From the NCBI GenBank assembly GCA_003224235.1, contig QHYU01000079.1, positions 1 through 32,408 of the forward strand: a stretch of DNA of 32,408 bases. The letters run 5' to 3'. The notes under the pieces were generated by a model. The model saw only the letters and a list, made by a program, of their open reading frames with translations, was not told the DNA's origin and did not search any database. Shown in pieces: positions 16,851-25,857 of the stretch; positions within the stretch are counted from its first letter, which is position 1; each line of letters opens with the position of its first letter. The position numbers and the translations under genes are program-made. The DNA comes from Acidobacteriota bacterium (lineage in GTDB: Bacteria > Acidobacteriota > Terriglobia > Acidiferrales > UBA7541).

Positions 16851-16905
16851 GCTTGGAAACCAAGCGAGCCATACAAATTTTACGCGAATGCGGTGCATGG
16901 CTCGC
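16851..16905. repeat. Two adjacent perfect inverted repeats
   Basis: GCTTGG (16851-16856) and CCAAGC (16860-16865) form a 6-bp stem with the three-base loop AAA. GCGAGCCAT (16864-16872) and ATGGCTCGC (16897-16905) form a perfect 9-bp stem around a 24-base spacer. The two share bases 16864-16865, so they are alternatives or sequential structures. They lie in the divergent gap between the rsb operon and the DUF1772 remnant. Confidence 0.6.
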
Positions 16906-16971
16906 GCCGGCGCTCAGTGTCTTTTCAACTTCGTTAGGTCACCAGATTAGGGCTCTTAGAGAGGAGGGCGA

Positions 16972-17360
16972 ATGGACTTTCCACGGGGAACCGCTCAATT
17001 CTGGCCACCTTGTCTTGTAGCTTCTTTGCAGGCGCAGCTCTCTACATCAACCTCGTTGAGCAAGCTACAGGCGGGCGACCGTAATGCAAGCTTCTTTGGC
17101 GGTGTCCAGCTCCGTGTTCTCAATCGCGGCGTGGCTCGTGGGAGGCAGTGGCTTGTGGCTTCTGGCGGCATTCTGATCGGAGCGGTTGTTCGCTTCACCT
17201 TTGTTGCCATCGTGCCAACGGACAAGCAGTTGCTCGATCCAGCCCTCGACAGAAAGTCAGACCGAACGAGACAGCTGCTCTCGCAGTGGGCGCGGCTGCA
17301 TGCGGTACGAGGCCTCTTGAGTTTCCTGCCGCCCATAATCTTTTTGTACGTGCTCGGAGT
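16972..17360 (+). pseudogene. DUF1772 (anthrone-oxygenase-like) membrane protein, broken over three frames
   Basis: An ATG at 16972 with AGGAGGG just upstream starts the frame, but the protein signal is spread over three frames. Frame 3 from ~17005 reads SCSFFAGAALYINLVEQ and stops at TAA 17081-17083. Frame 2 from 17084 reads MQASLAVSSSVFSIAAWLVG. Frame 1 from ~17165 reads ILIGAVVRFTFVAIVPTDKQ, LLDPALDRKSDRTRQLLSQW and ARLHAVRGLLSFLP. Together these follow the order of a DUF1772 protein: first helix, QASLA helix, PT(N/D)K and W.RLH motifs. About 20 residues between the first two blocks appear to be deleted. It is clearly decayed and non-functional. Confidence 0.75.
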
Positions 17361-17439
17361 GGATCGCGCCGCTCAAATGCAAACCGGCGCTAAGAAGCGG
17401 CTGCGCCGGCCGATGCAGCGGCGACCAAGTGAGGGCCCG

Positions 17440-17718
17440 ATGCGGCTATTTTTTTCTCGCGGTCTGATGTTTTGTTTCTTGTGCGCGCTTTCTTCGCCCC
17501 TGGCGTTCGCGCGGACTCCGGAGAGACCACAAGCAAAGTCCCGCGATCCGAGAGTCGAAGAGGGTTACCTCATGGCTCCAACAATCAGCCAGATAAGTGC
17601 AACTGCTGCGGCAGCTACTGTCCACCTTAAAGGAGTTTTTATAAAGAGTGAAATAATAAGTATCGCCGCTGACATACCAAAATTAATGTATATGGTTGTG
17701 AGTCTGCGGTTGCTATAG
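17440..17718 (+). other. Signal-peptide-like frame without a recognisable mature protein
   Basis: From ATG 17440 the frame of the DUF1772 remnant continues into a good signal peptide (LMFCFLCALSSPLAFA, cut after AFA), then ~65 residues with no family resemblance. It may be the truncated head of an exported protein. It overlaps the opposite-strand membrane fragment at 17565-17753, so at most one of them is real. Confidence 0.25.
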
Positions 17719-17753
17719 GCGGTGCCTAAGGCGCGCGGAAAGGACCAGCACAA
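17565..17753 (-). pseudogene. C-terminal fragment of a membrane protein in an AT-rich patch
   Basis: The minus-strand frame encodes two strong hydrophobic helices, one around IYINFGMSAAILIISLFI and one around WTVAAAAVALIWLIVGAM. In-frame residues upstream of the ATG add a third hydrophobic stretch (SYLFFLLCWSFP) before a TGA at about 17801-17803. The pattern suggests the end of a polytopic protein rather than an independent gene. The DNA at ~17620-17710 is visibly richer in A and T than its surroundings, consistent with separate origin. The family is not recognised. Confidence 0.35.
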
Positions 17754-17825
17754 GAGGAAAAACAGATAGCTCGCAGTCGTAGTAAGCAGAGGCAGCTGCC
17801 TGTTTCAGACGGCGAAATGAACCGA

Positions 17826-17854
17826 TTTACCCCAATGGATTTCTGCCGTATGAT
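17826..17854 (+). promoter_or_regulatory. Candidate promoter of the GH3/GH144 operon
   Basis: TTTACC (17826-17831), a 17-bp spacer and TATGAT (17849-17854, 5 of 6) fit a sigma70 promoter upstream of the beta-glucosidase gene. The stretch between it and the gene shows no clear operator. Confidence 0.4.
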
Positions 17855-17957
17855 GCGGGGTTTAGGGTAACCGCGTGAAGGCACACGGAATGGCTTCTTC
17901 TCTCTTGACGTGGAATCACGCTTGGCCCTAAAGCCAGCACGAAACGAAATCTTACAC

Positions 17958-20381
17958 ATGGCACAGGTCGAGGCTATGCTTCTACATCTCCGCGAGCCGA
18001 GGAAGAGCGGCCGCGCCGCAAGCCGGCGCAGCACACGCTGTCTTTTCCTGACCATCGCTTTTCTTTTCCTTATCTTCGCGAAGAGTTCCGTTGCTCAGAC
18101 GCGCCCGACGCCAAGACCAGAGGGCTCCCGAGGTTCGTCCGCCCTCAGCTCCCCACTTCTTGAGGCGCGGGTCAGCGAGCTCCTTCGCAAGATGACACTT
18201 GAGGAAAAAATCGGCCAGCTCGTCCAGTATTCCGCCGGGCAGCCGACGGGCCCGGGCACCGGCCGCACCGACTATGAAGACATGATCGCCAAAGGCCAAA
18301 TCGGGGCGCTGTTCAATATCGTGACGGCAAAGCGGACCAACGCCTACCAGCGGATTGCTGTGGAAGAATCGCGATTGCACATTCCGCTCCTGTTTGGCTT
18401 GGACGTGATTCACGGCTTCCGTACGGTATTTCCGATCCCGCTCGGGCTGGCCTCCACTTGGGATCCGACGCTCGTGGAGCACACGGCCCGTGTCGCCGGG
18501 CGCGAAGCCTCCGCGGCGGGCATTCGCTGGACGTTTTCCCCAATGGTGGACATTGCGCGGGACGCCCGCTGGGGCCGCATGGCAGAGGGGGCCGGCGAAG
18601 ATCCGTACCTTGGTGCTGCAATGGCGCGCGCATACGTTCGTGGCTATCAGGGCGCCCGCCTCGATGACCCGGAGAGCATCGCCGCCTGTGCCAAGCATTT
18701 CGTGGCCTACGGCGCGGCTGAGGGTGGCCGCGACTACAACACCGTCGAGCTTTCCGAGCGCACGTTGCGCCAGGTTTATCTTCCTCCCTTTCAAGCGGCC
18801 GTGAATGCTGGCGTAGCTTCACTTATGAGCGCGTTCAACTCGCTGAATGGCCTACCGGCTTCCGCCAATCCCTTCACGCTGAAAAAAATCCTTAAGGAGG
18901 AGTGGGGATTCCAGGGCCTGGTGGACAGCGATTGGACTGCCGTGGCCGAGCTCGTTAATCACGGAGTTGCCAGAGACGGAGCCATCGCCGCGCGCAAGGC
19001 TTTTCTTGCGGGCGTAGATATGGATATGGCGAGCAGCCTGTATCACGACCATCTGGCGAAACTCGCGCGCTCCGGCGAAATTCCCCAGGCCGCGGTAGAT
19101 GACGCCGTGCGCCGCGTCCTGCGCGTGAAGTTCGCACTAGGACTTTTTGAGCATCCGTACGCGGATGAAAAGCGGGAGAACACGGCAATGCTCAGCCCTG
19201 ACAGCATTGCCCTGGCGCGCGAAGCTGCGGAACGGTCCTTCGTCCTGCTGAAGAATTCGGCGGGGGCTGCCGGGGTACCTCTGCTCCCTCTCTCTCCGGA
19301 CACGAAGACGATCGCGTTGATCGGGCCGCTCGCAGATGATGCAGGCGACATGCTGGGGTCATGGGCAGGCCAGGGCAGGCCAGAAGATGTAGTGACGCTG
19401 TACGCTGCACTGTCGCAGCGGATCGGCACAACCCGAATCCGCTATGCGAAGGGCAGTGCAATCATCGAGGGGTCGGACGAGCAAATCGCCGAAGCGGTCC
19501 AGCAGGCGCAGCAATCCGACCTGGTGATTCTGGCGCTCGGCGAGAACGCGCCGGAGATGACGGGAGAGGCGGCGTCGCGAGCGCACCTCGGTTTGCCCGG
19601 CCGACAGCAGCTGCTGCTCGAAGCGATTGCCGCCACCGGAAAACCTGTCGTGCTCATTCTATTCAGTGGCAGGCCCTTGACGCTGCCATGGACGTTTGAA
19701 CACGTGCCTACCGTTCTCGCTGCGTGGTTTCCGGGTATGCAGGCTGGGCCGGCTCTTGTGGGCACACTTTTCGGCGAGTCGACGCCGAGCGGAAGGCTTG
19801 TGGTGAGCTGGCCGCGAAGTGTGGGGCAGGAGCCCCTGTACTACAACGCGTTGAGTACGGGACGTCCAGCGGGCGACACGGATCTGAGCCGGCCGCCGCC
19901 GGGCGGCACCGCGAAGTATGTGTCCCGCTACATCGACGAGCAGAACAGCCCACAGTTTCCCTTTGGTTTTGGGCTGTCCTACACCAGCTTCCGCTATGGC
20001 CAGCCACAGATCAGCGTGAAGGAAGTGAGCGCCCGAGCTTTGAATCAGGAACTTCGTTTAAGTAAGCGGCAAGCGGGCGGCAGAGTGAGCGTCAGCGCCG
20101 AAGTCACGAACACCGGCGTGCGTGAGGGCGAGGAAACCGTGCAGTTGTACGTGCGCCTTCAGGGCACGAGCGTGGCGCAGCCGGTGCGCGCGTTGAAGGG
20201 TTTCCAGCGCATTAGACTCGCCCCCGGGGAAACGCGCAAGGTGACTTTTAACTTGAGCGCAGACTCCTTCTCTTTTTGGAACGATCAAAACAAGTTTGAA
20301 GTCGAGCCAGCGTTGGCAACGATCTGGATCAGTCCCGACTCGGCGCGCGGCTCCGCGGTGACTCTAGAGATCGGGAAATAG
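17958..20381 (+). CDS. bglX: GH3 beta-glucosidase (BglX-like), exported
   Basis: The product (~807 aa from ATG 17958; GTG 17910 and ATG 17976 are alternatives) has a long basic n-region and a signal helix (CLFLTIAFLFLIFAKSSVAQ). The GH3 barrel contains KMTLEEKIGQL, GLDVIHGFRTVFPIPLG, AACAKHFVAYGA and the nucleophile Asp in GLVDSDW. An alpha/beta sandwich domain with LGENAPEMTGEAASR and a C-terminal fibronectin-III-like domain (VTNTGVREGEETVQLYV) follow, which is full length for periplasmic BglX. It removes glucose from the non-reducing end of beta-linked oligosaccharides. The GH144-like gene starts 11 bases after its stop, so it probably finishes oligosaccharides released by that enzyme. GH3 members acting on beta-1,2-linkages are known, but linkage cannot be read here. 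Confidence 0.94.
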   Translation: MAQVEAMLLHLREPRKSGRAASRRSTRCLFLTIAFLFLIFAKSSVAQTRPTPRPEGSRGSSALSSPLLEARVSELLRKMTLEEKIGQLVQYSAGQPTGPGTGRTDYEDMIAKGQIGALFNIVTAKRTNAYQRIAVEESRLHIPLLFGLDVIHGFRTVFPIPLGLASTWDPTLVEHTARVAGREASAAGIRWTFSPMVDIARDARWGRMAEGAGEDPYLGAAMARAYVRGYQGARLDDPESIAACAKHFVAYGAAEGGRDYNTVELSERTLRQVYLPPFQAAVNAGVASLMSAFNSLNGLPASANPFTLKKILKEEWGFQGLVDSDWTAVAELVNHGVARDGAIAARKAFLAGVDMDMASSLYHDHLAKLARSGEIPQAAVDDAVRRVLRVKFALGLFEHPYADEKRENTAMLSPDSIALAREAAERSFVLLKNSAGAAGVPLLPLSPDTKTIALIGPLADDAGDMLGSWAGQGRPEDVVTLYAALSQRIGTTRIRYAKGSAIIEGSDEQIAEAVQQAQQSDLVILALGENAPEMTGEAASRAHLGLPGRQQLLLEAIAATGKPVVLILFSGRPLTLPWTFEHVPTVLAAWFPGMQAGPALVGTLFGESTPSGRLVVSWPRSVGQEPLYYNALSTGRPAGDTDLSRPPPGGTAKYVSRYIDEQNSPQFPFGFGLSYTSFRYGQPQISVKEVSARALNQELRLSKRQAGGRVSVSAEVTNTGVREGEETVQLYVRLQGTSVAQPVRALKGFQRIRLAPGETRKVTFNLSADSFSFWNDQNKFEVEPALATIWISPDSARGSAVTLEIGK

Positions 20382-20392
20382 GGGAAAGGCCG

Positions 20393-21706
20393 ATGGCCAG
20401 CAGCTCCAAACTCACCAGAAGAGAGATGCTGCAGCTTTGTGGAACGGGCCTGCTTTCCTCGGCGCTGGTGGGCTGCCGGCAAAAGACGGCGGGAACGTTT
20501 GTGAATCCACTCGGAACTCCCTATGAGGGAACCAACGAGCAGCTTCTGGACGAGATCCAGCGTGCCGCGTTTGATTTTTTCTGGAATGAAGCGAGCCCCA
20601 ATACCGGCCAGGTGAAAGACCGGGCCCTCGCCAACGGGAACGATTCACGCCGGATGTCCAGCATCGCGGCGACGGGCTTCGGGCTGGCAGCTCTTTGCAT
20701 TGGAGACCGGCGAGAATACGGCAGGCCGGCGGATATCGCGGACCGGGTGCGCAGGACACTGCGCTTCCTCGCGAAAGACCTCCCTCACGAGCACGGCTTC
20801 TTCTATCACTTCATCGACATGGAGACGGGCCAACGCTGGACAAACTGCGAGCTCTCGTCGATGGATTCCACGATCCTGCTCTGCGGCGTACTCACCGCGC
20901 GGCAGTACTTTGCGGATCAGGAGATCAAGGACTTGGCCACGGCGATCTACGAACGGGTTGATTGGCCGTGGATGCAGAACAGCGGCCGAACTCTTTCGAT
21001 GGGGTGGCTGCCGGAATCGGGGTTTCTGGATGCTCGGTGGGAACATTACTGCGAGCTGATGATGATCTACCTGCTGGGGATCGGTTCGCCGTCGCACCCC
21101 TTGCCGGCTGACACGTGGAACGCGTGGACACGCCCGAAAATTACCTATCAGGGGACGGAATACATCTCCGGCAACGATCCGCTCTTCACGCACCAGTATT
21201 CTCAAGCGTGGTTCGATTTTCGGGGAAAGCGCGACGCGTACGCCGACTATTTCGACAATTCCGTGAAGGCGACGAAGGCCCACAAACTGTTTTGCTTATC
21301 CCTGCGCGACCGTTTTCCGGACTACAGCGACGAGCTGTGGGGCATCACGGCTTCTGATTCCATCAAAGGCTATGTCGCATGGGGAGGCCCGCCACCGCAG
21401 GGTCCGATCGATGGAAGCGTAGTCCCGTGTGCCTGCGCCGGTTCGCTGCCCTTCCTGTTTGAGGATTGCATGCGCGTCCTGCGCAACATCCGCGGCCGCT
21501 ACAAGGAGAGAGCCTGGGCGCGATATGGCTTCGTCGATGCCTTCAATCCGCTAACCGGCTGGTACAACCCCGACGTTATCGGGATCGACTTGGGAATCAC
21601 GATGCTGATGGCGGAAAACCACCGCTCCGGTTTCGTTTGGAAGACCTTCATGAAAAACGCTGAGCCACAGGTCGCCATGGACAAGGTGGGGTTCCACAGC
21701 ACGTAG
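20393..21706 (+). CDS. GH144/glucoamylase-family lipoprotein, probable beta-1,2-glucanase
   Basis: The 437-aa product begins with a twin-arginine-like signal (LTRREMLQLCG) ending in a lipobox ALVGC at Cys28, so it is likely a Tat-exported lipoprotein. The rest is the (alpha/alpha)6 glycoamylase domain (PF10091 type), with AAFDFFWNEASPNTGQVKDR, SIAATGFGLAAL, GFFYHFIDMETG, SQAWFDFRGKRD, WGITASDS and GFVDAFNP. Relatives classed as GH144 are endo-beta-1,2-glucanases. The assignment to beta-1,2-glucan is from family and from the partnered GH3 gene; a similar gene may act on another beta-glucan. GGGGAAAGG precedes the ATG, and the 11-base gap to the GH3 gene indicates one transcript. Confidence 0.88.
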   Translation: MASSSKLTRREMLQLCGTGLLSSALVGCRQKTAGTFVNPLGTPYEGTNEQLLDEIQRAAFDFFWNEASPNTGQVKDRALANGNDSRRMSSIAATGFGLAALCIGDRREYGRPADIADRVRRTLRFLAKDLPHEHGFFYHFIDMETGQRWTNCELSSMDSTILLCGVLTARQYFADQEIKDLATAIYERVDWPWMQNSGRTLSMGWLPESGFLDARWEHYCELMMIYLLGIGSPSHPLPADTWNAWTRPKITYQGTEYISGNDPLFTHQYSQAWFDFRGKRDAYADYFDNSVKATKAHKLFCLSLRDRFPDYSDELWGITASDSIKGYVAWGGPPPQGPIDGSVVPCACAGSLPFLFEDCMRVLRNIRGRYKERAWARYGFVDAFNPLTGWYNPDVIGIDLGITMLMAENHRSGFVWKTFMKNAEPQVAMDKVGFHST

Positions 21707-21789
21707 ATCGTGGCCTTCGCTCTTCAGACGTGCTCTCTTATTCTCCAATCTCGCCGCTCAAAGGTCCAGCAACGCTCAGGAGGGCAAGA

Positions 21790-21813
21790 CGAGCGTGCAA
21801 TGCTCGCCTTTTT
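21790..21813 (+). terminator. Probable rho-independent terminator
   Basis: CGAGC (21790-21794) pairs with GCTCG (21802-21806) over a seven-base loop, followed by CC and five T residues (21809-21813). It lies about 84 bases after the GH144-like gene and would end the GH3/GH144 transcript. The stem is short, so efficiency is uncertain. Confidence 0.45.
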
Positions 21814-21915
21814 CAGAGTCAAAGGGGAAATCTCGATTGTCTGCTCCAACCATTGCGGTCGCGGTGTTGCGCCGAATCGGAGACAATGGGTCAAAGGCGT
21901 TACAGCCGACGATCC

Positions 21916-22301
21916 TCACTTGATACCGGAGCCTTCGATGATCGAAATGTAGCGGTCCACTGGCAGCTCGGTAAAAACATCCACGCGGCGGCCGCTCGGC
22001 TGCGGCCAGCGGATCTCCAACTTGTCGATTTTCGTGCGCCTACCGATCCCCAGCACCTCGCCGTCGCCTGCTTCACTTCGCGCAAGTCCCGCCGGTAGCC
22101 CTCGCGCAAGGACAAAATGGCGCGCCCAGAGCCAAACATGCGCTCCCAATAATGAGGAAACGGATGCGGCGGAGCGCTGGCATCCACTTCGATCGTCTCT
22201 GCGCGCCCCGGAGTTTGCGTGCAGACAGGCGGAGTGACACTCGACAACGCCAGACTCAGGCAAACTGCACAGAGGAGAGCTTTCGTCTTAGACAGGTTCA
22301 T
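21916..22301 (-). pseudogene. Chimeric remnant: GH39 xylosidase head joined to an ASPIC/UnbV tail
   Basis: From ATG 22301 (GGAGAA eight bases upstream) a signal peptide is followed by VDASAPPHPFPHYWERMFGS, GRAILSLREGYRRDL and REVKQAT, the start of GH39 beta-xylosidase-type proteins. At about 22060 the similarity ends. In the neighbouring frame the DNA then encodes VLGIGRRTKIDKLEIRWPQP and FTELPVDRYISIIEGSGIK, ending at 21916, the last ~45 residues of FG-GAP/ASPIC-UnbV (CRTAC1-like) proteins. Neither part is a complete domain and the frames differ, so the locus is a deletion fusion of two former genes. It lies directly downstream of the TonB receptor gene, where glycan-locus enzymes would be expected. 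Confidence 0.75.
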
Positions 22302-22389
22302 CGTGACGGTTCTCCGGTGCGGGTAGAGTGTATGAGAGTGGCGGGTCTTGGCAACCCATCGCTCTCGTGTGGGGAGGCGTTGCTCTTTT

Positions 22390-25300
22390 TCAGAAGTTGA
22401 ACCGTGCCTGGAACTCGATCACGCGGCCCGCCAGCCCGCTCGGCGATTGGCCGAAGCGCGGATTCTCGATTCGCGCCTGGTCCGATCCGAAGGCAATGGG
22501 CTGCAGGTTGAGTTTGTTGAAGGCGTTGAAGAAGTTCCCGCGCAGTTCGAGGCTGGCGCCCTCCCCGAGAAACTTCACGGAGGGCAGACTGAACTTCTTT
22601 ACAACACTGAAGTCCAGACCGAAGTAGTGCGGTCCTCGGAAGGAGTTGCGTCCGATGCCCGGCGCAACCCTGTCACAGATATCGAAGTATGGCGCTCCTT
22701 GAAGCGGTCGTCCGTTGGTCGGATCGCAGTTCCCGTTCCGGACGATCCCCGGGAAGTTCGCATCGGGTATAAGAAACGCACCGTTTGACGTATCGCTGCC
22801 CGGCTGTTTCAGGAGCGCACTCGGCCGAGTCGGATTGATGGTATCCGCATTAGTTATAGCCACGGAGTTGAGTAGGCCAGTCACGGGCGTCCAAGGGAAG
22901 CCGCTATGTGCACTGAGGATCCCGTTGATCTGCCAACCGCCGAAGACCCTGCCGATCCAGTCGGCACGGGTCCGGAAGACCGGCAGATCCCACAAACCAA
23001 ACACACTCACGTAGTGTTTCGTATCGAAATCGGACGGCCCGTGCTCGTTCTGTGGACGCGCCGGGTCGGTCTGGTTCGTCTGCGCGCCGGGCCCTTCGCT
23101 CGAGAGTTGGTCAATGCTCTTGCTGTAGCGGTAGTAAAAGCTGAACTGCAAGCCACCGGAGAACTGCCGGCGCATTTGCATGTTGAGTGCGTGATAGTTC
23201 GAGTTGACGTCGCTGGTGGGTAAGAACACCGCAAAGAAAGCCGGATTCGGCTTTTGCAGGAAATTCTGATTCACCAAACGGATCAGCTTGTGGCCGGCGC
23301 TCCCCTGATAACCGGCCGTCGCGATCAGTTTCCACGGCAAACGGTGCTCCACGTCGAAGGAGTAGATGTAGACGTAGGCGTTGCGGAACTTGGGCGAGCC
23401 GCCATAGATCTCGACAGCCTGATCGAAGGTGCAAGCCTTGTCCCCGCAGACCCCTCCGTTCTTCGGGTCAATCCCGAAGCCGAGGGCGGGGTTTATCGGA
23501 TAACTCGTCGCTGAATTACTGCTGCCCAGCGTATAGAGGATCGTACCGCCTGCAAACGGCGAGCCGAAATCCGTCGAAGCCGTGCCGCAGCAGATGTTGA
23601 ACCGGGCAAATGCCGGTGGATTCCCGCGCGCATTGGCGAAGAGCACATCATCGGTGCGGTTGTACGCTACACCGAAACCACCTCGCACGACTGTGGTCTC
23701 ATGAAATCGCGACGGACTCCAGGCGAGGCCGATGCGGGGCCCAAAATTGTTCCTGTCGGGTTGGATGAGGCGCGAAGCAAGGCCGACTTTCGAATCCACC
23801 AGGCCGGTCGACCCAAAAGTTAAGTTGGATAGCTGGTCTTTCGTGTCGCTGAGCGGAGGGTAATACTCGTAGCGGAGGCCGAGATTTAACGTGAGATTCG
23901 GCTTCACCTTCCAGTCGTCCTGGAAGAAGAAAGCGGTAGCCTTCGACCGCAGGTACCGCTGCGCTGCGGCGGGCCCCCCGGTCCGCGGGTCCGCGTTGAT
24001 GCCCTCGAAGATGGGCGTGTCGTTCGCAAAGTTCCAGAGGCGGAAGTTGCTGTAGATCGGCCGGGCACCTCCGAGCAGGTTGTTGTTGTCCTGCTCCGCG
24101 CTGAGATCGAAGCCGAACTTCAGCGCGTGTGTACGGATGACCTTGCTCAGTGTGTCCCGGAAATTGAACGTGTTCTGAACCAAAACAGCCGGAGTCGTTT
24201 CGGAGCGATCCGCGCCAAACCGGATGCGATCGAAACTGTAGCCCTCGATTTCGATCCGCGGGATTCCGAAGTTGACATTCTGATTGGCAGTCACCTGATT
24301 GAAGGCGAAGCGCGTGAAATTCACGCGAAATTCATTGACCAGGGTCGAGGATAAGGTGCGGATCCACGCGAACGCTTCCGTCTGGTTCTGCGGTTGTGTC
24401 GCGATATCCCCTTGCGGACGGCTGCGGCCGCCAAAGTCGGTGCCCAGGTTGTTCGCCCGAGTGAGATACATGCTGAATGCGAATTGGTTGCGTCCCAGAT
24501 AGTAATCCAACCTTCCGTTGTACTGATTCCCGTTGGTCGAGCTCGGCTGTGCAAGCTGAACGAACTGAATATCCGGGATTCCGTCCAGTCCACCGCCGGT
24601 AAAATTACCTATAAGAACATATTGCCCTTGGGCTCCCGTCGGGGACCCTACATCCAGCCCGCCCGAAACAACCTGGCACTGCGCTGAGTTGTTAATGCCC
24701 GCGTCCCCACAAGTTGCATCGAGCACTTTTGCAATTCTCGGTGCGACTCCCGGAGACGTCAGGATTTTTGCCGCGATGCTGCCCGTTCGCGCATTGGCAA
24801 CAAGCTGGCGATACTGCGACGTCTCCACCCAGATGGGAGCCGAGATTTCCACGTTATTGCTGCGGAGGCCCTCATAAGAGAAGGAGAAAAAGAATTTCTC
24901 CTTGTAAATGGGCCCGCCGAGGCTTGTGCCAAACTGGCGGAAGTTGTTGTTCACACGAGAGGGCACCCCACCGTTCGCCGCGTGGAACTTGTTGAACGCA
25001 TTCCAATTCGGATCCTGATACTTGAAGAATCCGCTCCCGTGATAGTGATTCGTGCCGCTCTTGGAAACCACTTTGACCTGGGCTCCGGAGCCGCGGCCGT
25101 CTTCGGCGGAGTAGGAATTGGAAAGAATGGTGATCTCCTGGATCGATTCCTGGTTGGGGGTGATGACCGCGGCACCACCGAATCCAAGACTGTTCACGCT
25201 GACGCCGTCAATCGTGAAGGTATTCGAGGCAGTACGCTGGCCATTGGCCGATACCTGAACCTGGTTTTCAATTTGGAAGATTGATGAGATCGAGCCCCCG

Positions 25301-25857
25301 GGCCCGGAATTGTTTGGCAAATTTACAGCATTACCATTTCCCGCGTGCGCGCCGTCGCCGAAGACGCCAGGGGTGAGGCGCAGCAACTCGTAAGGGTCAC
25401 GTCCGACCTGCGGCAAGCGCTGAATCTCCTGCGCGGACATCGTTCCGGCGGTATTGGCGTTCTCGGTCTGGAGAGCTTCGGTCGAAGCGGTAACGGTGAC
25501 GGATTCTTGCACTGCGCCGACCTGTAGGGGGACATCGAAGCCCCGCGGCTGCTCGGCCTCCACAACGACGTCCTTCGTTACCGACTTCTTGAAGCCGGGC
25601 GCTTCAACCGTGACGGTGTACTTCCCCGGAGGAAGCAGGGCGATTCGATAGAAGCCCTCCTCGACGCTCACCGTGTCCCGGCTTACGCCGGTCTCTTGAT
25701 TGACAATCGTGACCTTGGCGTCGGCCACCGCGCCGCCCTTGGCATCGGTGATGGTGCCCTGCATGCTGGCCTTGAACTGCGCCTGGGCGGGCAAGACGAA
25801 TGCCAAAAGAAACAACGTCGCGAGGGCATAGCAGAAAGGGCGAATCGGACGAATCAT
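22390..25857 (-). CDS. Oar-like TonB-dependent outer-membrane receptor with carboxypeptidase-regulatory domain
   Basis: The start at ATG 25857 is set by GGAGG six bases upstream and by the signal peptide that follows (FCYALATLFLLAFVLPAQAQ). The open frame extends 39 codons further without protein-like sequence. The 1155-aa product has a CarboxypepD_reg-like beta domain (~27-115; GTITDAKGGAVADAKVTIV, GKYTVTVEAPGFKK). A plug region follows (~120-260) with FTIDGVSVNSLGFGG, then a long beta-barrel ending in the aromatic RFNF. Such receptors import large or scarce substrates using TonB energy, and in Acidobacteriota they replace SusC. Lying opposite the GH3/GH144 operon and next to a second GH144-like gene, it may take up glucan oligosaccharides. 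No SusD-like partner is present. Confidence 0.93.
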   Translation of the reverse strand: MIRPIRPFCYALATLFLLAFVLPAQAQFKASMQGTITDAKGGAVADAKVTIVNQETGVSRDTVSVEEGFYRIALLPPGKYTVTVEAPGFKKSVTKDVVVEAEQPRGFDVPLQVGAVQESVTVTASTEALQTENANTAGTMSAQEIQRLPQVGRDPYELLRLTPGVFGDGAHAGNGNAVNLPNNSGPGGSISSIFQIENQVQVSANGQRTASNTFTIDGVSVNSLGFGGAAVITPNQESIQEITILSNSYSAEDGRGSGAQVKVVSKSGTNHYHGSGFFKYQDPNWNAFNKFHAANGGVPSRVNNNFRQFGTSLGGPIYKEKFFFSFSYEGLRSNNVEISAPIWVETSQYRQLVANARTGSIAAKILTSPGVAPRIAKVLDATCGDAGINNSAQCQVVSGGLDVGSPTGAQGQYVLIGNFTGGGLDGIPDIQFVQLAQPSSTNGNQYNGRLDYYLGRNQFAFSMYLTRANNLGTDFGGRSRPQGDIATQPQNQTEAFAWIRTLSSTLVNEFRVNFTRFAFNQVTANQNVNFGIPRIEIEGYSFDRIRFGADRSETTPAVLVQNTFNFRDTLSKVIRTHALKFGFDLSAEQDNNNLLGGARPIYSNFRLWNFANDTPIFEGINADPRTGGPAAAQRYLRSKATAFFFQDDWKVKPNLTLNLGLRYEYYPPLSDTKDQLSNLTFGSTGLVDSKVGLASRLIQPDRNNFGPRIGLAWSPSRFHETTVVRGGFGVAYNRTDDVLFANARGNPPAFARFNICCGTASTDFGSPFAGGTILYTLGSSNSATSYPINPALGFGIDPKNGGVCGDKACTFDQAVEIYGGSPKFRNAYVYIYSFDVEHRLPWKLIATAGYQGSAGHKLIRLVNQNFLQKPNPAFFAVFLPTSDVNSNYHALNMQMRRQFSGGLQFSFYYRYSKSIDQLSSEGPGAQTNQTDPARPQNEHGPSDFDTKHYVSVFGLWDLPVFRTRADWIGRVFGGWQINGILSAHSGFPWTPVTGLLNSVAITNADTINPTRPSALLKQPGSDTSNGAFLIPDANFPGIVRNGNCDPTNGRPLQGAPYFDICDRVAPGIGRNSFRGPHYFGLDFSVVKKFSLPSVKFLGEGASLELRGNFFNAFNKLNLQPIAFGSDQARIENPRFGQSPSGLAGRVIEFQARFNF

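Noticed and set aside
16851-16865. Rho-independent terminator reading of GCTTGG-AAA-CCAAGC
   Set aside because: No T-run follows on either strand and no gene ends there.
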